64,000 nucleotides of DNA from contig JAWUZG010000299.1 in assembly GCA_036785705.1 (NCBI GenBank), forward strand, positions 930,001 through 994,000. Reading direction: 5' to 3'. The position numbers were made by a program, and so were the translations under genes. This DNA is from Acanthornis magna (lineage: Eukaryota > Chordata > Aves > Passeriformes > Acanthizidae). The notes under the pieces are model-generated. The model was not told where the DNA came from. It saw nothing but the letters and a program-made list of their open reading frames with translations, and did no database searches. This document shows positions 36,461-47,062 of this stretch, piece after piece; within the stretch, counting starts at the first letter, position 1, and every line of letters begins with the position of its first letter.

Positions 36461-37264
36461 TTATGTAATATTTTGGTACTTTGTTTTTAGAATGTCTCAC
36501 CAGCTCTTAAAGAGAGAAAAGCTTTTTCATGAGTACTAACAGTACAAGTATACACTGACTTGTAGGACAGAAAAATTATACTGGCTCACTATTAAAAAAT
36601 AAAAAAGCAAAGTGCTTTGAAAAGCTGAACTTGTGGGACATAAGGAAGAAACTGTTGCACATTCTCCACTCTCTCTTTTGATTTCACTTTAGCTACTTTA
36701 GTATATACATCTTTATAAATTATTTTCTAGTGAAAATTATATTAGCCAAAACCATCTTTTCCTTACATTGTTTAATTTCCAATTTTAAAATGGTTAGTAT
36801 TATTTAATTCAAATTTTCAAATGCTTATTTGAAACATGGAGGAAAATTCATGTGGTTTTCTCCATAAATAGTAAAGGTAACTACTGGCAGCTTGGTTTAT
36901 CTGTCTCGCCAGCTAGACAGTTACAATGACAAAGTTTATTCAAAAAGCATCAATGTATTGATATTGTCACAGTTAATGTTCTGCTTATTTAAACTGTACA
37001 TTTTTATTGCACTGGCACATTGATACAATGAACTCATATTAATTTGCAGGATCAAAGCCTTTAAGATACTCTCAGAAGAAAAGTGTTCAAGTACATTGAA
37101 TCATAAATCTGGAATGTTTAAAGAAGCCTGATTAGTGCTAGTGACAAGAATGACACCAGTTTGTGAAAAGCTATGGATTTCCTCTCTGCAGGAAGCAGCA
37201 GGTGTGACATTCCAAGAGCAGGTATCAATACGCCTTTTGAATCCTATGAATGTCATTGCATTGG

Positions 37265-37445
37265 ATTTAGGTGTCCAGGTTTTGGCAGTGGGGGCTGCAG
37301 TGGTGTCTCTGTTAGAGGAGATCAGGGGCTGCCCTTTACTAGTCACAGACGGTTCCAGCTTATTCCAGACAGTTTCAAATGCATGACAAAGCCACCACTG
37401 GACACAGCTTAGCCCCATTAGAAAACTGCAGGAATATTTAAGAAA
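37265..37445 (+). repeat. Ancient LTR fragment, plus strand
   Basis: GGTTTTGGCAGTGGGGGCTG, GGGGCTGCCCTT, ACGGTTCCAGC and AAAGCCACCACTGGACACAG resemble, in order, the sense-strand start of the LTR family found at 27660-28944. Strongly diverged. Confidence 0.45.
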
Positions 37446-37449
37446 GGGC

Positions 37450-38500
37450 AAAATGCTTTACAAGCAGTGATGAAAAGAAAATTGAGAAAAAAGTAGACAA
37501 TAACAGAAAAACAAAACAAAACAAAAGACTGAGGAAAAGAAAACCCAGATAAACAGTTATTGAGGCATTTAGAGAAACATCTTTCCCTCCCCTTCCCCAG
37601 ACTTCAGTGAGAGGAGTCTTTCCTGCCCCCTTTCCAGCCTCAGATTTCTGTGGTTTTGCTGAATGCCCTGGTTTCTTTGGTGAGGTGAGAAGTGATGCAG
37701 GAGGCTGGAATGTGCTTGTAACGGGCTTTTTTCTGCCATACTGTGTTCACTTCATTTTCCTACACTGATCCTTACTTTTTATTTCTTTTCCTTCAGCATC
37801 AGTCTCTGGGCTGCAGACCTTGAGACATGATGTGTCACCCACAGCTGCAGACCCTCAGGATTTCTCCTGCCACCTTCCAAGAGCACATCTCCAGCTGTGT
37901 CCCAAAAAAAGCTCATTCCACAGGTCTCCTCATTCTTCCTAACTCATCCAGGTCTCCCTCCAGTGACTCTCACTCAACATGTCTGAGCAGAGACACCACA
38001 TACTCCTATGACTGTGATTTTCATGCACATTAGGGTGTTTGTAACAGCTGCAGAGTCCACAGCAACAGGCTGTGAAAACGATGGAGCAGGTCGTGGTGTC
38101 CAGTCATGAGGACACCCTGCAGCTCCTGAGACCAAAACAATGGTACAGCCATTTCTGTGTGTTAGCTTGGGTGCCAGGTAAGGAGACAGCAAGCAAGTAG
38201 ATCTGACCTCATTAATGGAGCAAAAGCACTGCCACTGATGTTAGCTGACACAGAGCACGATAGCAGCACATGCAGAGTAGGACTGAAGGTAAAGGAGAAC
38301 AAGGAGCTGTTAAAGGTAAGAATTCTTCTAAGGGAAATTTGAGAAACCTAAAACCTCTTTTCTGTGTGTTCTCTATTTCTTTTCATTCATTGCACTCCTG
38401 GGACTCACGGGCCTTGCAGTTCTCCAGAAAAAGCTAGAAGTGGGAACCCCACAAGGTCCACAGACATTGTTCTATGTTGCATGGCTGCCACATCTTTTGT
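37450..38500. other. No gene recognised
   Basis: A short AAAAC stretch is at 37505-37525. Nothing else is supported. Confidence 0.5.
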
Positions 38501-38504
38501 GCCC

Positions 38505-38770
38505 AGCAAGAGGACAAGAGAGCACAGGCAGAAACTAATATCCAGGAAGTTCCACCTGAATATGAGGAAGAACTTCTTTCCTGTGCAGTGGCTGAGCACT
38601 GAAACAGATTTCCCAGAGAGGGTGTGGAGTCTCCCTCACTGGAGATATTCCACACCTGTCTGAACATAATCCTCTGCCCTGTGCTCTGGAATGGCCCTGC
38701 TGGAGCAGGGAGGTGGGACCAGATGAGGGAGGTGGGACCAGATAACCCACTGTGGGCCCTTCCAGTGACA
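38505..38770 (+). mobile_element. CR1 LINE 3' fragment, plus strand
   Basis: CCACCTGAATATGAGGAAGA, CTTTCCTGTGCAGTGGCTGA, AGAGGGTGTGGAGTCTCCCT and GTGGGCCCTTCCAG follow the CR1 3' region. The phrase GGAGGTGGGACCAGAT occurs twice. A second CR1 fragment of another type starts about 20 bases on. Confidence 0.85.
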
Positions 38771-38784
38771 GAAGAACAGGACTG

Positions 38785-38941
38785 TGTTAAGCTGCACCAG
38801 GGGAGGTTTAGGTTGGACATTGGGAAGAAGTTTGTCACAGAAAGAATCATTGGGCTGCCCAGGGAGTTGCTGTCCTTGGAGGTGTTTAAGAAAAGACTGG
38901 ATGTGGCACTTAGTGTCATGGTCTAGTTGACAATGGGGTGT
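38785..38941 (+). mobile_element. CR1 LINE 3' fragment, left part, plus strand
   Basis: AGGGGAGGTTTAGGTTGGAC, then CTGCCCAGGGAGTTGCTGTC and AAGAAAAGACTGGATGTGGC. It stops at TGGTCTAGTTGACAATGGGG and resumes at 39277, interrupted by a small LTR. Confidence 0.85.
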
Positions 38942-39272
38942 TGTGTAGGGCAAGAAAACAAAGGAGGTTTAGTAAAAGGACAACAAAGACCGCTTGGTAA
39001 AATAAAGAAAGCTTATTCCCCTGAGTTAAGGAGAAGGTGTAACAAAGTTTCTAAAAAGTAACAGATAGAACCACCAGAGTTTACAAAAGTTATAACAATG
39101 CTTGCTCGGAAAGAAATATTCTCATGCCACAATCATTTATTCAAGTGGCTGTTTAGAGGGGTGTTGTTTTAATGAGATGGCAAAAATATTACAAAAACTG
39201 TATGCTTTTCTAATAAATGTTCTTGGCCTTATCACTGTCAGGGGACCATGCTTTTTGTGCCGATACGCTGCA
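38942..39272 (+). repeat. Small solo LTR inserted in CR1
   Basis: 331 bases, TGTGTAGGGC to ATACGCTGCA, breaking the CR1 text cleanly. A 4-bp repeat gtgt flanks it (38938-38941, 39273-39276), and AATAAA occurs twice on the plus strand (about 39000 and 39213). Family not recognised; the short duplication leaves some doubt. Confidence 0.6.
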
Positions 39273-39357
39273 GTGTGGGTCATAGATCAGACTCAATGAT
39301 CTCAAAGATCTTTTCCAACCTGCTTGATTCTGTGGTTCTGTGATTCTGTGATCTTAT
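39273..39357 (+). mobile_element. CR1 LINE 3' fragment, right part with tail
   Basis: GACTCAATGATCTCAAAGAT, TTTTCCAACCTGCTTGATTC and the tail CTGTGATTCTGTGATCTTA finish the CR1 copy begun at 38785. Confidence 0.9.
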
Positions 39358-39359
39358 TT

Positions 39360-39968
39360 GATGGGTTTTGAAGTCCTTTTTGTAGAGGCTGTCTCTTGCT
39401 GTTTATTTGTTCCACGCTCAGCATAATCTGTTTAGAGACTGGATTTAAATCTGTGTACTGTAATTCTGTTGACTGTTCTATAAGGATACAGTCAAATTTA
39501 ACTCACTATGAACACTATGATTACCCATAACCCCAACTCCTGGCGTAGCATTGCATCTCCATCCCAGGGGGACTGTTAAATATACTCTTGCATTGTGCCT
39601 GGCAGTTCCATCGGCTGCCAGCCAATACTTTCTGCTCAAAGAAATTGCCAACAAGACTTTCCACAGGTGGATATACTAAGTGTATTAATGTATTTTAAGC
39701 TATATGTACTATATCATATTAATTACATTTTCATTCTATCATCCACATCTGTTACACATCTGTAACTGAGGTATGACCAACATAATTTTGAAGTGAGCAT
39801 TAGTAAACTAAATGATTATAAATGAAACACTTTTAAAGATATCAAAGCAATAATTCCCAAGATGTTGATCTGAGCATTTCACCCATAGTTGCATTTGTTA
39901 TTGAATAATAATGTCAAAATCAAGTCTTATCATGTTGAGAAAAAAAATGTGCTTGAGGAACATCAGCA
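39360..39968. other. No gene or repeat recognised
   Basis: AT-rich flank of provirus A. Confidence 0.55.
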
Positions 39969-39974
39969 GAGAGC

Positions 39975-40548
39975 TGTGGAGGGTCCATCCCTTGTGGCAG
40001 CCGTTTCCCAGACCAGTTCCACCTCCGCAGAAGGAGGAGTCCCGCTGGGGCAGGACTCAGGGGCCTAAAACCCACCCCAGGGCTAGCAGGGAAGGCATGC
40101 CTAGGGATCTGGATCTGCCCCCTCTTCCAGAAGCTTCGGTTAAGTTTATTATGTTATTGGTTATTGTTCACTGTACCATCCCCCCCCCCCCGTTTGTTCT
40201 GATTGGACCTCGGACCCTTGGTCCCTCCCCTCGTCTCCTCTCCTATTGGTTACCCTTCCCCCTTTATAACCAGCTGCCCCGGGGACAGCCCTGGGATTCT
40301 CCTTCATCCTCCCTCCCGACTACCCAGCACCCTGACCCCATAATAAACAGAGACCACAAGGGAGACCCCCTCCTGCACCCTTAACCTTGTCTTGCCTCCT
40401 TCTTCACTGGCATCTCGCTCGTCTTCTCACCAGGAACAGCCCCACCTCAGCTGGAAACATCCCAGCAGTCGCCTGTGGGGGCCGGCAGCTCGTGTCCCAG
40501 GCGAGGACAGCAAAGGGCAGCCAGGCGGCTTCAAGAGTGACGACAACA
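39975..40548 (+). repeat. Provirus A 5' LTR
   Basis: 574 bases, TGTGGAGGGTCC to GACGACAACA. ATTGG boxes at about 40203 and 40245, TATA box TTTATAA at 40263-40269, and AATAAA at 40342-40347 fit U3-R-U5. A run of C sits near 40180-40191. Near-identical to 55849-56418. Confidence 0.95.
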
Positions 40549-40550
40549 AG

Positions 40551-40568
40551 TGGCACCCTGAACACGGA
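40551..40568 (+). other. Provirus A primer binding site (tRNA-Lys-like)
   Basis: TGGCACCCTGAACACGGA starts two bases after the LTR. It resembles the Lys primer site TGGCGCCC...GAACA with an extra base, and the provirus C site. Confidence 0.7.
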
Positions 40569-40909
40569 CCGGACCGCCTGGATCTGTGCGCGTGTGGGCA
40601 GCTGCTACTCCCTTGTGTTGCAGCATGCTCCGTTATAGGAGCGGTGTTCCCAAGGGCCGGGTCGGAGGAGAATGCCAGAGGAAAGCCAAAAATCCTCGGA
40701 GCTACCTGCCGGCAGGACCGAAGACCCAGGAAGCACCAGACAAGGACCCAGTGCTGCAGCTTGAGTTGGAGGAGCAGCTGAGGTCGGAGCCTCGAGAGCA
40801 GGAAGCCTTGGGAAGATCCCGGTGAGAAGGGATTTAGCTGCCCCTCCTCGTTTTTTTTATTTTTTACCTTTTACAAGCGTGTGGGTGGGTGTCTCTGCCG
40901 GACAGAGAT
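40569..40909 (+). other. Provirus A leader
   Basis: Untranslated leader between PBS and gag; GC-rich, with a T-rich patch near 40850-40865. Packaging signal and major splice donor are expected here but I could not place them. Confidence 0.6.
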
Positions 40910-42795
40910 ATGGGAAGTAAGCTGTCCGTGGAGCAGCAGGAGTTTTACCTCCAAGTTCAAAATTCTCTTATAGAAAACAAAATGCACTTCTCCAGGGGTT
41001 TGCTGAAATGCTTCATTCGGTAGATTTTTTAAGAGTTCCCTAGAACTCTCCCGGACGAAGCTAAGTCAATGGCCTTTTGGAGAAAAGTTCAGGCAAACAT
41101 GATTTTTTTGCAGGGCTGCGGAGACCAGTCAGTCAAGCATTTTTCCATGCTCCTGGCTGTAGCCCGCAGCATCGCAAAGAGAAATAAAATAAGGTCCCCA
41201 GTTTCTCCCTCCCTTTTGTCCACCCCCCATCTCTCCCGTTCCCCAAAACCTTGCAGGAGCGGTGCAGCGAGTGCAGAAAGCCAAGAGGCTCGGGGCTGCT
41301 GTCGTCTCCTCGGCACCCCCAGCACCTCTCCTTCTCCCGCTCGGAGAGGAAAGGGCTCATCCTCTCTGGGCACCCCTAAGCGTGTCTCCTTTAGTTTGCC
41401 TTCCCCAGTTTCTAGTCCCAAAGTTGGTTCCCCAGTTAATTCCTCTGTCCCCGGTTTTCCTTGTGCTCTTCAAGATGGCGCCCACAGCCACCCTGAGGCA
41501 CAAAACGGCAGCAGCCGCATGGCCTCCCTCCCCCATCCTTCTTCATCCCACAATCCCTTTTTTCCTGCCTCCACGAACCCATTCCTCCCACCCCATGAGG
41601 TAATTCCTACCCCACCTATCCTGTTCCCTCCCCCTGGGTGGGCTTGGGAAATGTGGGTGGTCCCTCAAGCTCCTCCCCTCTCCCAGATCCCTCCCTTTCT
41701 CCAACCCTCCTCCCTCCAATCTTGCCTCTGCCCCTCCGCCTCTGACCCCTCCCTGGTAGGCGGTGCTTCTGGTTCTCACAGTTCTCTTCCTGGTTCCCAC
41801 GGTCCCCCTTGTGTTCCCAAAGGGGGGGGGGAGCGGGGGAAAAGGCCACAGCAGGCTGGGATCCGGAACCCCTTGAGTGTCCCTTCGCCGCTCCTGTACA
41901 GCTTAACCACCCTGACCTGAATCCTACCTGGGAGCCTTTTAGCTATTCAAATATCCAGGAACTTTGCAAAGCTCAAAAAGAGTTTGGCAGGGAAGGCAAG
42001 TATTTTAAATCATTGCTGCATGCGACTTTCACCAGCAACACCTTAGTTCCCCACAATCTTAAAACAATCGTGGCCTGCCTCCTCTACCCCACAGAGTATG
42101 AAGTGTGGGAGAGTGATTGGAAAAGGCAGGTTAGGGAACTAATCCCTGCCCTTCCCAGCTTGCATAGCAGACAAGGGTCCCCTTTTGATCTGCTGGTAGG
42201 GGAAGGGGATTACACCAAACCCCAAGTTCAGGCACAAAGGATATCACCCGATATCCTCATCGCGGTGACAGGAGCTGCTGAACAGGCATTCTTGAGTATG
42301 CCCCCTATCACCACCACTATGATTCCTTACCTGGAAATCCACCAAAGCCCGGATGAGCCCTTTGTCATCCTTGTAGATAAGTTAAGAATGGCCATAGAAA
42401 AGCAGGTGCCTGACCCAAAGATATGGGGCAGCATCCTGCAGGAGATGGCCAAGGCAAGGGCGAACAGGGTCTGTAAGGAAATCATCCTTTCCCTTCCCCA
42501 CGACCCTCCCCCTACTGTGGACCAAATGGCAGCAGCCTGCTGGAGGTGCATGAGCCTCACAGCAGAAGCCCAAATGCCATCAATTAATGCCATTGATATG
42601 CGGGAAGTGATCTGCTACAAATGCAGCGTAAGGGGTCACTTCTCCAAAGACTGCAGGTCCACTGGCCCTAACCCCAATACCCAGCGTCCGAGGATGCCCT
42701 CCCAATCCGCTCCTGCCTCCACCACCCACACCCCAATTGCGCCCATCCCCTCTGCTCCCATCCCTGTCACCCCTAGTGCACCTGCAGGAAAGTAG
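40910..42795 (+). pseudogene. gag: Provirus A gag, with stops and a frameshift
   Basis: Starts MGSKLSVEQQEFYLQVQNSL at 40910 (Gly2, matrix helix). Codon 38 is TAG (41021-41023) and codon 41 TAA (41030-41032). The frame then stays open (about 41033-41920) through a Pro/Ser-rich linker. The capsid and nucleocapsid lie in the neighbouring frame, 41809-42795; the switch is probably at a run of ten G (41822-41831). Capsid starts about PFAAPVQLNHPDLNPTWEPF. The major homology region begins QSPDEPFVILVDKLRMAIEK (42343 on). One zinc knuckle, CYKCSVRGHFSKDC (42612-42653), has all four ligands; there is no second knuckle. The tail is Pro/Ala/Thr-rich. Only the post-G-run part could make a continuous protein. 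Confidence 0.9.
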
Positions 42796-43200
42796 GCAAG
42801 CGGCGTGAGGAGGCGGACCCACATCGCACAAATGAGATAACTTCCGCCAATCTGCTTATATGGACAGTTCATGCAACTGAAAATCCTCTGGACTTCCTCC
42901 TGGCTACCTCAAATGAGGAATGCCAGTTTACCGGACTGGACTTTCATGCCATCCTAGTGAAGACTTCTGCAGAGACCACCTATGCGCTGGTGATGCCTGA
43001 TGCCCAGGAACCCAGGGAGTTGGAAATAATCCCAACCATCGTCTGGGTAGGTGAGGATGCGACCTTTCCACTCAAGTTGGCATGTACTAACCCACCATTT
43101 TTTCTCCCTAAGAATCAGGTCGTCGCCGGGGTGAAGCCCTGCTCACACCAGACAATTCTGTCAGATTACCCTCCAGTCTGCTGGACCAAGGAGATCAAGA
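42796..43200 (+). pseudogene. Provirus A gag-protease spacer domain, possibly a decayed dUTPase
   Basis: In the frame one base back from gag, an open stretch from about 42777 to 43382 begins after the gag end. It lacks the dUTPase motifs seen in proviruses B and C (no GV-DLE/GLDLAA block, no D-Y-G-x-I block), but PPFFLPKNQVVAGVKP sits where dUTPases have their PxxIPxGQ strand. So it may be a dUTPase fold that lost its catalytic residues, or another domain. About 130 residues; the function is unknown. Confidence 0.45.
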
Positions 43201-43535
43201 AGGGCAGGTCAGTAGTCGGCTGCAGACTCTCGAGCAATGGCTCAACCATCCCCACCCCAGGGGATGTTGGATACTGGGGCAGACGTGACAGTCATCTCAA
43301 GAACAGCTTGGCCGTCATCGTGGGAACAGCAATCTGCGGCACGTACCATCTATGGTGTTGCCGGATACATCCCCGCTGCTAGGAGCAAAAATGTTATTCA
43401 AATAGAGGGACCTGAGGGACAGGTCACCTCTGTGCATCCATTTATCACCAACTCAGGGTAACTCTGTGGGGCAGAGATGTCATGGCCCAATGGGGGGCCC
43501 GGCTTGAATTTCCATCATTCAACTTCTGGGATTTT
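43201..43535 (+). pseudogene. pro: Provirus A protease, frameshifted
   Basis: An aspartic protease in the third frame: MLDTGADVTVISRTAWPSSW with the active site DTGAD at 43270-43284, the flap-like YGVAGYIP, and PEGQVTSVHPFITNSG, then a stop at 43459-43461. The final strand is read in yet another frame as [20 protein letters not shown] (43458 onward). At least two frameshifts separate spacer, active site and C-terminus. The domain order matches betaretroviral pro. It cannot give a working enzyme as it stands. Confidence 0.85.
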
Positions 43536-44389
43536 TAGCTGGAGTCACTGTGGAGCGCCCAACTCAGGCCCTGAGTTGGAAAATGGACTTACCGGTTTGG
43601 GTCGATCAGTGGCCCCTACCGAGAGAAAAATTAAGAGCGCTCAACGAGCTCGTGGATGAGCAGTTGGAGAAAGGACACATTGTCCCCTCCAATAGCCCCT
43701 GAAACTCTCCTGTTTTTGTTATTAAAAGGCAGGGGAAGGACAGGTGGAGACTCCTCCACGACCTCAGAAAAATCAATGATGTCATTGAAGACATGGGATC
43801 CCTGCAACCAGGGCTACCTTCCCCCTCTATGCTCCCACGGGGTTGGAAGATGGCAATTATTGACATCAAGGATTGCTTCTTCCATATCCCCCTACACCCC
43901 GATGATGCCCCCAGACTTGCTTATCCAGTGCCATCTATTAACAGGCACAAGCCAATGCGGCGCTTCCATTGGCGGGTGTTACCCCAAGGAATGAAAAATT
44001 CCCCCACCATCTGTCAGTGGTATGTCGCACGCATTCTGTCCCCTATCCGGTCTCTAGCTGCTGGCTTTATTATCGTCCATTACATGGATGATATTCTGGT
44101 CTGTGCTTCTGATCAGGAATATTTAGACTGGACCCTTTCCAAGGTTATGGGGGTTTTGGAGAGTAATGGTTTTGAAATCCAGTCTTCCAAGGTCCAGAGA
44201 GTGGCTCCGTGGAATTATCTGGGAATGAAGATAAGGGATCAAACCATTGTTCCCCAGCAAATTAAAATTATTGAGAACCCAAAAAATTTAAGAGAACTTC
44301 AATATTTATGCGGCTCTCTAAATTGGATTCAGCCTTACTTGGGGATATCCACGGAAGACCTGGCACCACTTTTCAACCTCCTGCGGGGA
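43536..44389 (+). pseudogene. pol: Provirus A reverse transcriptase, cut by provirus B
   Basis: The reverse transcriptase starts near 43580 ([15 protein letters not shown]) and runs in one frame to 44389. Fingers: PVFVIKRQGKDRWRLLHDLR. Palm: IIDIKDCFFHIPLHPDD with the first Asp at 43862; then VLPQGMKNSP and the YMDD box at 44081-44092 (Met variant usual in retroviruses). One TGA (43700-43702) interrupts the fingers, where related enzymes have Trp. The thumb and connection follow (GFEIQSSKVQRVAPWNYLG). At 44390-44395 the text hits gacaac and provirus B begins; pol resumes at 52495. Domains are otherwise well kept. Confidence 0.92.
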
Positions 44390-44395
44390 GACAAC

Positions 44396-44797
44396 TGTTG
44401 AGGACTTTTTACTAGAATCAGGGCATTGGGATGTGCACAATTCAGCCTGTAACCTAGCTGATAAGGGAGATAAGGGGGAAGGCAGACAAGTCCTTGAAGT
44501 GTAGCTGTGAGGAGTAACTGCCAGGCGTAGCAATTCTAAGAATGTAAATAGCAGAGTGTGAGAAACTGCAGGCTGTAAAACTTTAGCTAAACAAAGTAGC
44601 AGCAGCAGGGTTTGTGTGACAGGCTACCTTCACTTCGGTGATTTGCTTAGATGTTGTAAACAAGTAGTTAACAGCCAATGTATTGCTTGATTGTAGAGAC
44701 GCAGAAAAATGTATTTAAGCAGCTTTCTGATTTGTAATAAAGGGCTTCACCTGATCATATTGGTCTGCGTGTGATGACCCGTGCCTCTGCGGTGGCA
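44396..44797 (+). repeat. Provirus B 5' LTR
   Basis: 402 bases, TGTTGAGGAC to GCGGTGGCA. TATA-like TATTTAA at 44712-44718 and AATAAA at 44736-44741. From about position 140 on it is identical to the 3' LTR by eye. Confidence 0.95.
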
Positions 44798-44799
44798 AA

Positions 44800-44817
44800 T
44801 GGTGACCCCAATGCATC
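44800..44817 (+). other. Provirus B primer binding site (tRNA-Trp-like)
   Basis: TGGTGACCCCAATGCATC, two bases after the LTR. The first ten bases are those of the tRNA-Trp primer site used by alpharetroviruses; the rest diverges. Confidence 0.65.
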
Positions 44818-45046
44818 TTATCTGATTCATAACGAATTACCTGTGTGTAATGGGTGCAGAGAAGACGGTCGGAAATTCACTGCAAGCCCCAGCAGGATGA
44901 GGTGGTGAATGGCCTAGGCACTCCTGCGGTCCCGTGCAGGAACGGAGTTCTGGTGTAACTTTTGGAAAAGCCTGTGGACGGGCCCGTGGCTTCTCCGGAA
45001 AAGTTTTTGAATCTCGCCAGGAACAGGTGAGCAGCCATAGAGGGAC

Positions 45047-47062
45047 ATAGGGCAGGATGAGCATGAACAGGATGGTATCCTAAACCTCCTCCAACATATT
45101 CTCTCTAAGAGAGCACAGAAATATGATGCCTTGGTTTTGAAAAGCTTTTTTAACTGGGCGTGGGAGCACAGACTGATATCGGGTGCTTCTGTGGCTTTTG
45201 AAATCTGCACCTGGGAGGTTTTCAGAAAATTGCTCTGGGACACTATAGCTGCGGGCGGGAAGGAAGCAAAGGAGGCAACAAAGTATGCCCCTTTATGGAA
45301 GGCCATAGTTGATGTTTTACATGTCATGAAAGCAGAGAAAAAGGCGGCTGCCACTGCAGCCTCGAGTCTTGAGCCACCCACCGCGGAGCCCTTGCAGGCC
45401 TTTCCTATCAGTAACCTTTTTTCCACCACATTGGACATTCCCTCCCGAGCGCCGGTCCCTCCCCCCCGATCCCACCACCCCCCTCCTCCTTGCTCACCAC
45501 CCCCGTCAGCGATGGAAGCTGGTGCTCCTCCCTCACCACCCCCACCAGCGGTGGCTCCACCACCCCCACCACCGGAGGCGGCCAAGGCCAAGGACGCAGC
45601 CTCTCCTAGAGGCTCATCCCCCTCTCAAGGCGATGATGATGTCAGAGGCAAAGAGGGGGAGGGCAGAAGCCTGGAAATGGAGGTCGAGGCTGGTCCATCG
45701 ACCTGTGCTCATCTGTCGTTTGCGATTCAGGATTTAGCGAAGGCTTTACAAGTGTTCGCTCTAGATCGTCCTGCTAGAGCTGTTTCTCCCGTAAACAAGT
45801 CCTATGTTTTTTCAGACCCCCAACTACCCGTGCTAAGAGCTCCCCTTGGACCACAGCCAGCAAGTGATGTGCCAGCAGCTCCCCCTGTACCTCAGCCAGC
45901 AATTATCGAGCCAGCAGCTCCCCCTGGGCCTCAGCCTGCAAGTACTCCCTTTATTGATATGGATCCAGAGATTGAAGCAGCCCACAAATGGTGCTGGAAG
46001 GGAGTTATTACTGAGGCAGTAATTGAGGGACAGTTTTTACCTGAGGCGTTTCCTGTGTTTGCCACCCCAGCTGGCCAAGTGCGGGAACCGTTAGATTGGA
46101 AGCTGCTAGAAAAGTTAAAAGCAGCAGTGGTGCAATATGGTTTAAGATCTCAGATTGCTCAGTCTCTTTTGCAGTTTATTTTTCAATCAAATACCCTTAT
46201 ACCTGTCGATGTTTCAACCATCACTGAACCGATTCTTCCTCCTCCCCAACAAATCCAGTTTAACCAATCCTGGAGTACCACCTGTCTTAGGGAGGAGCGG
46301 ACTCCCAGGGCTGAGGAAGATCCACTGCATGGTGTTACTGCCCAACAGCTCATGGGAGAAGGTCCCTGGGTTACTGCCACGATGCAGTTGAGGAGCATCA
46401 ATCAGGTTCTGCACCTCAGTCAACAATTGGCATTCACTGCTATTATCACGTTACCCGATAAGATTAATGCGCCCGCCTTTACACAGGTGCGTCAGGGACA
46501 AACTGAAGATTATAGCAAGCTTGTTGATAGGCTTTATGAAGCCATCGAGAGCCACCCTGATTTAGAAACCGATGCAAAGCTTAACATGTTTCTCATGCTT
46601 GCCTTTGATAACACCAATGATAGAACACGGCAAATTCTGGGCACGCTGCCCAAGACCGCTGACGTAATGGATATGCTTGAGCTGGCTGCTCGAACGTCTG
46701 ATAAGTGACAAGCAGCATACGTTGCTGAGGCAGTGCAAGGTGTAGTAAAGCCACTACTATCGAAACTCGGGAAAGCCGGGCCAGGTAGATCTATTAAATG
46801 CTTCCGCTGCGGACAGCACAGGCACACCCACAATCAGTGTCCATCCAACTCAAAGAAATTTTATACTGTATGCCACAAGACTGGTCACAAAGCTGCCAAG
46901 TGCCACTTTAAGCACCAGGGAAACGGGGTGCACAGCGCACCCCCTCGCACGAAGACACAAGCCAGGGGATCAGCCTGGGCAGCGCAACACCTTCAGTCGG
47001 ACTCTGGTCACTCCGAGCCGCGACTTCTGGGAGTGCCGGAGTGGACCTGGAAACAGCAGTAG
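45047..47062 (+). pseudogene. gag: Provirus B gag
   Basis: The open frame runs from after a stop at 45038-45040 to 47062 and is broken only by TGA at 46706-46708. No ATG opens it: ATA (45047-45049) stands right before GGG CAG, where a matrix Met-Gly start would be expected, so the start codon seems lost. Matrix: LVLKSFFNWAWEHRLISGAS. A Pro-rich stretch (PPPPPEAAK and similar) and three PA-PP-PQPA repeats follow. Capsid starts near 45955 and has its major homology region QGQTEDYSKLVDRLYEAI at 46493 on. After the TGA, two zinc-knuckle sites: CFRCGQHRHTHNQC is complete, the second (TVCHKTGHKAAKC) has lost its first Cys to Tyr. About 670 residues in total. Confidence 0.9.
46918..46924 (+). promoter_or_regulatory. 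-1 ribosomal frameshift heptamer, gag to pro
   Basis: GGGAAAC lies in the gag frame as G GGA AAC just after the second zinc knuckle. The dUTPase-protease frame is one base back and is open from there. This slippery class is used at gag-pro junctions of betaretroviruses. I have not folded the downstream sequence. Confidence 0.75.

Noticed and set aside
40387..40825. Plus-strand frames from the provirus A U5 into the leader
   Set aside because: No known motif, most of it is LTR and leader sequence, and the 3' LTR copy does not preserve the frame into its flank.
44914..45591. 225-codon minus-strand frame opposite provirus B gag
   Set aside because: Ala/Gly-rich, mirror of the Pro-rich gag linker; a shadow of the real frame.
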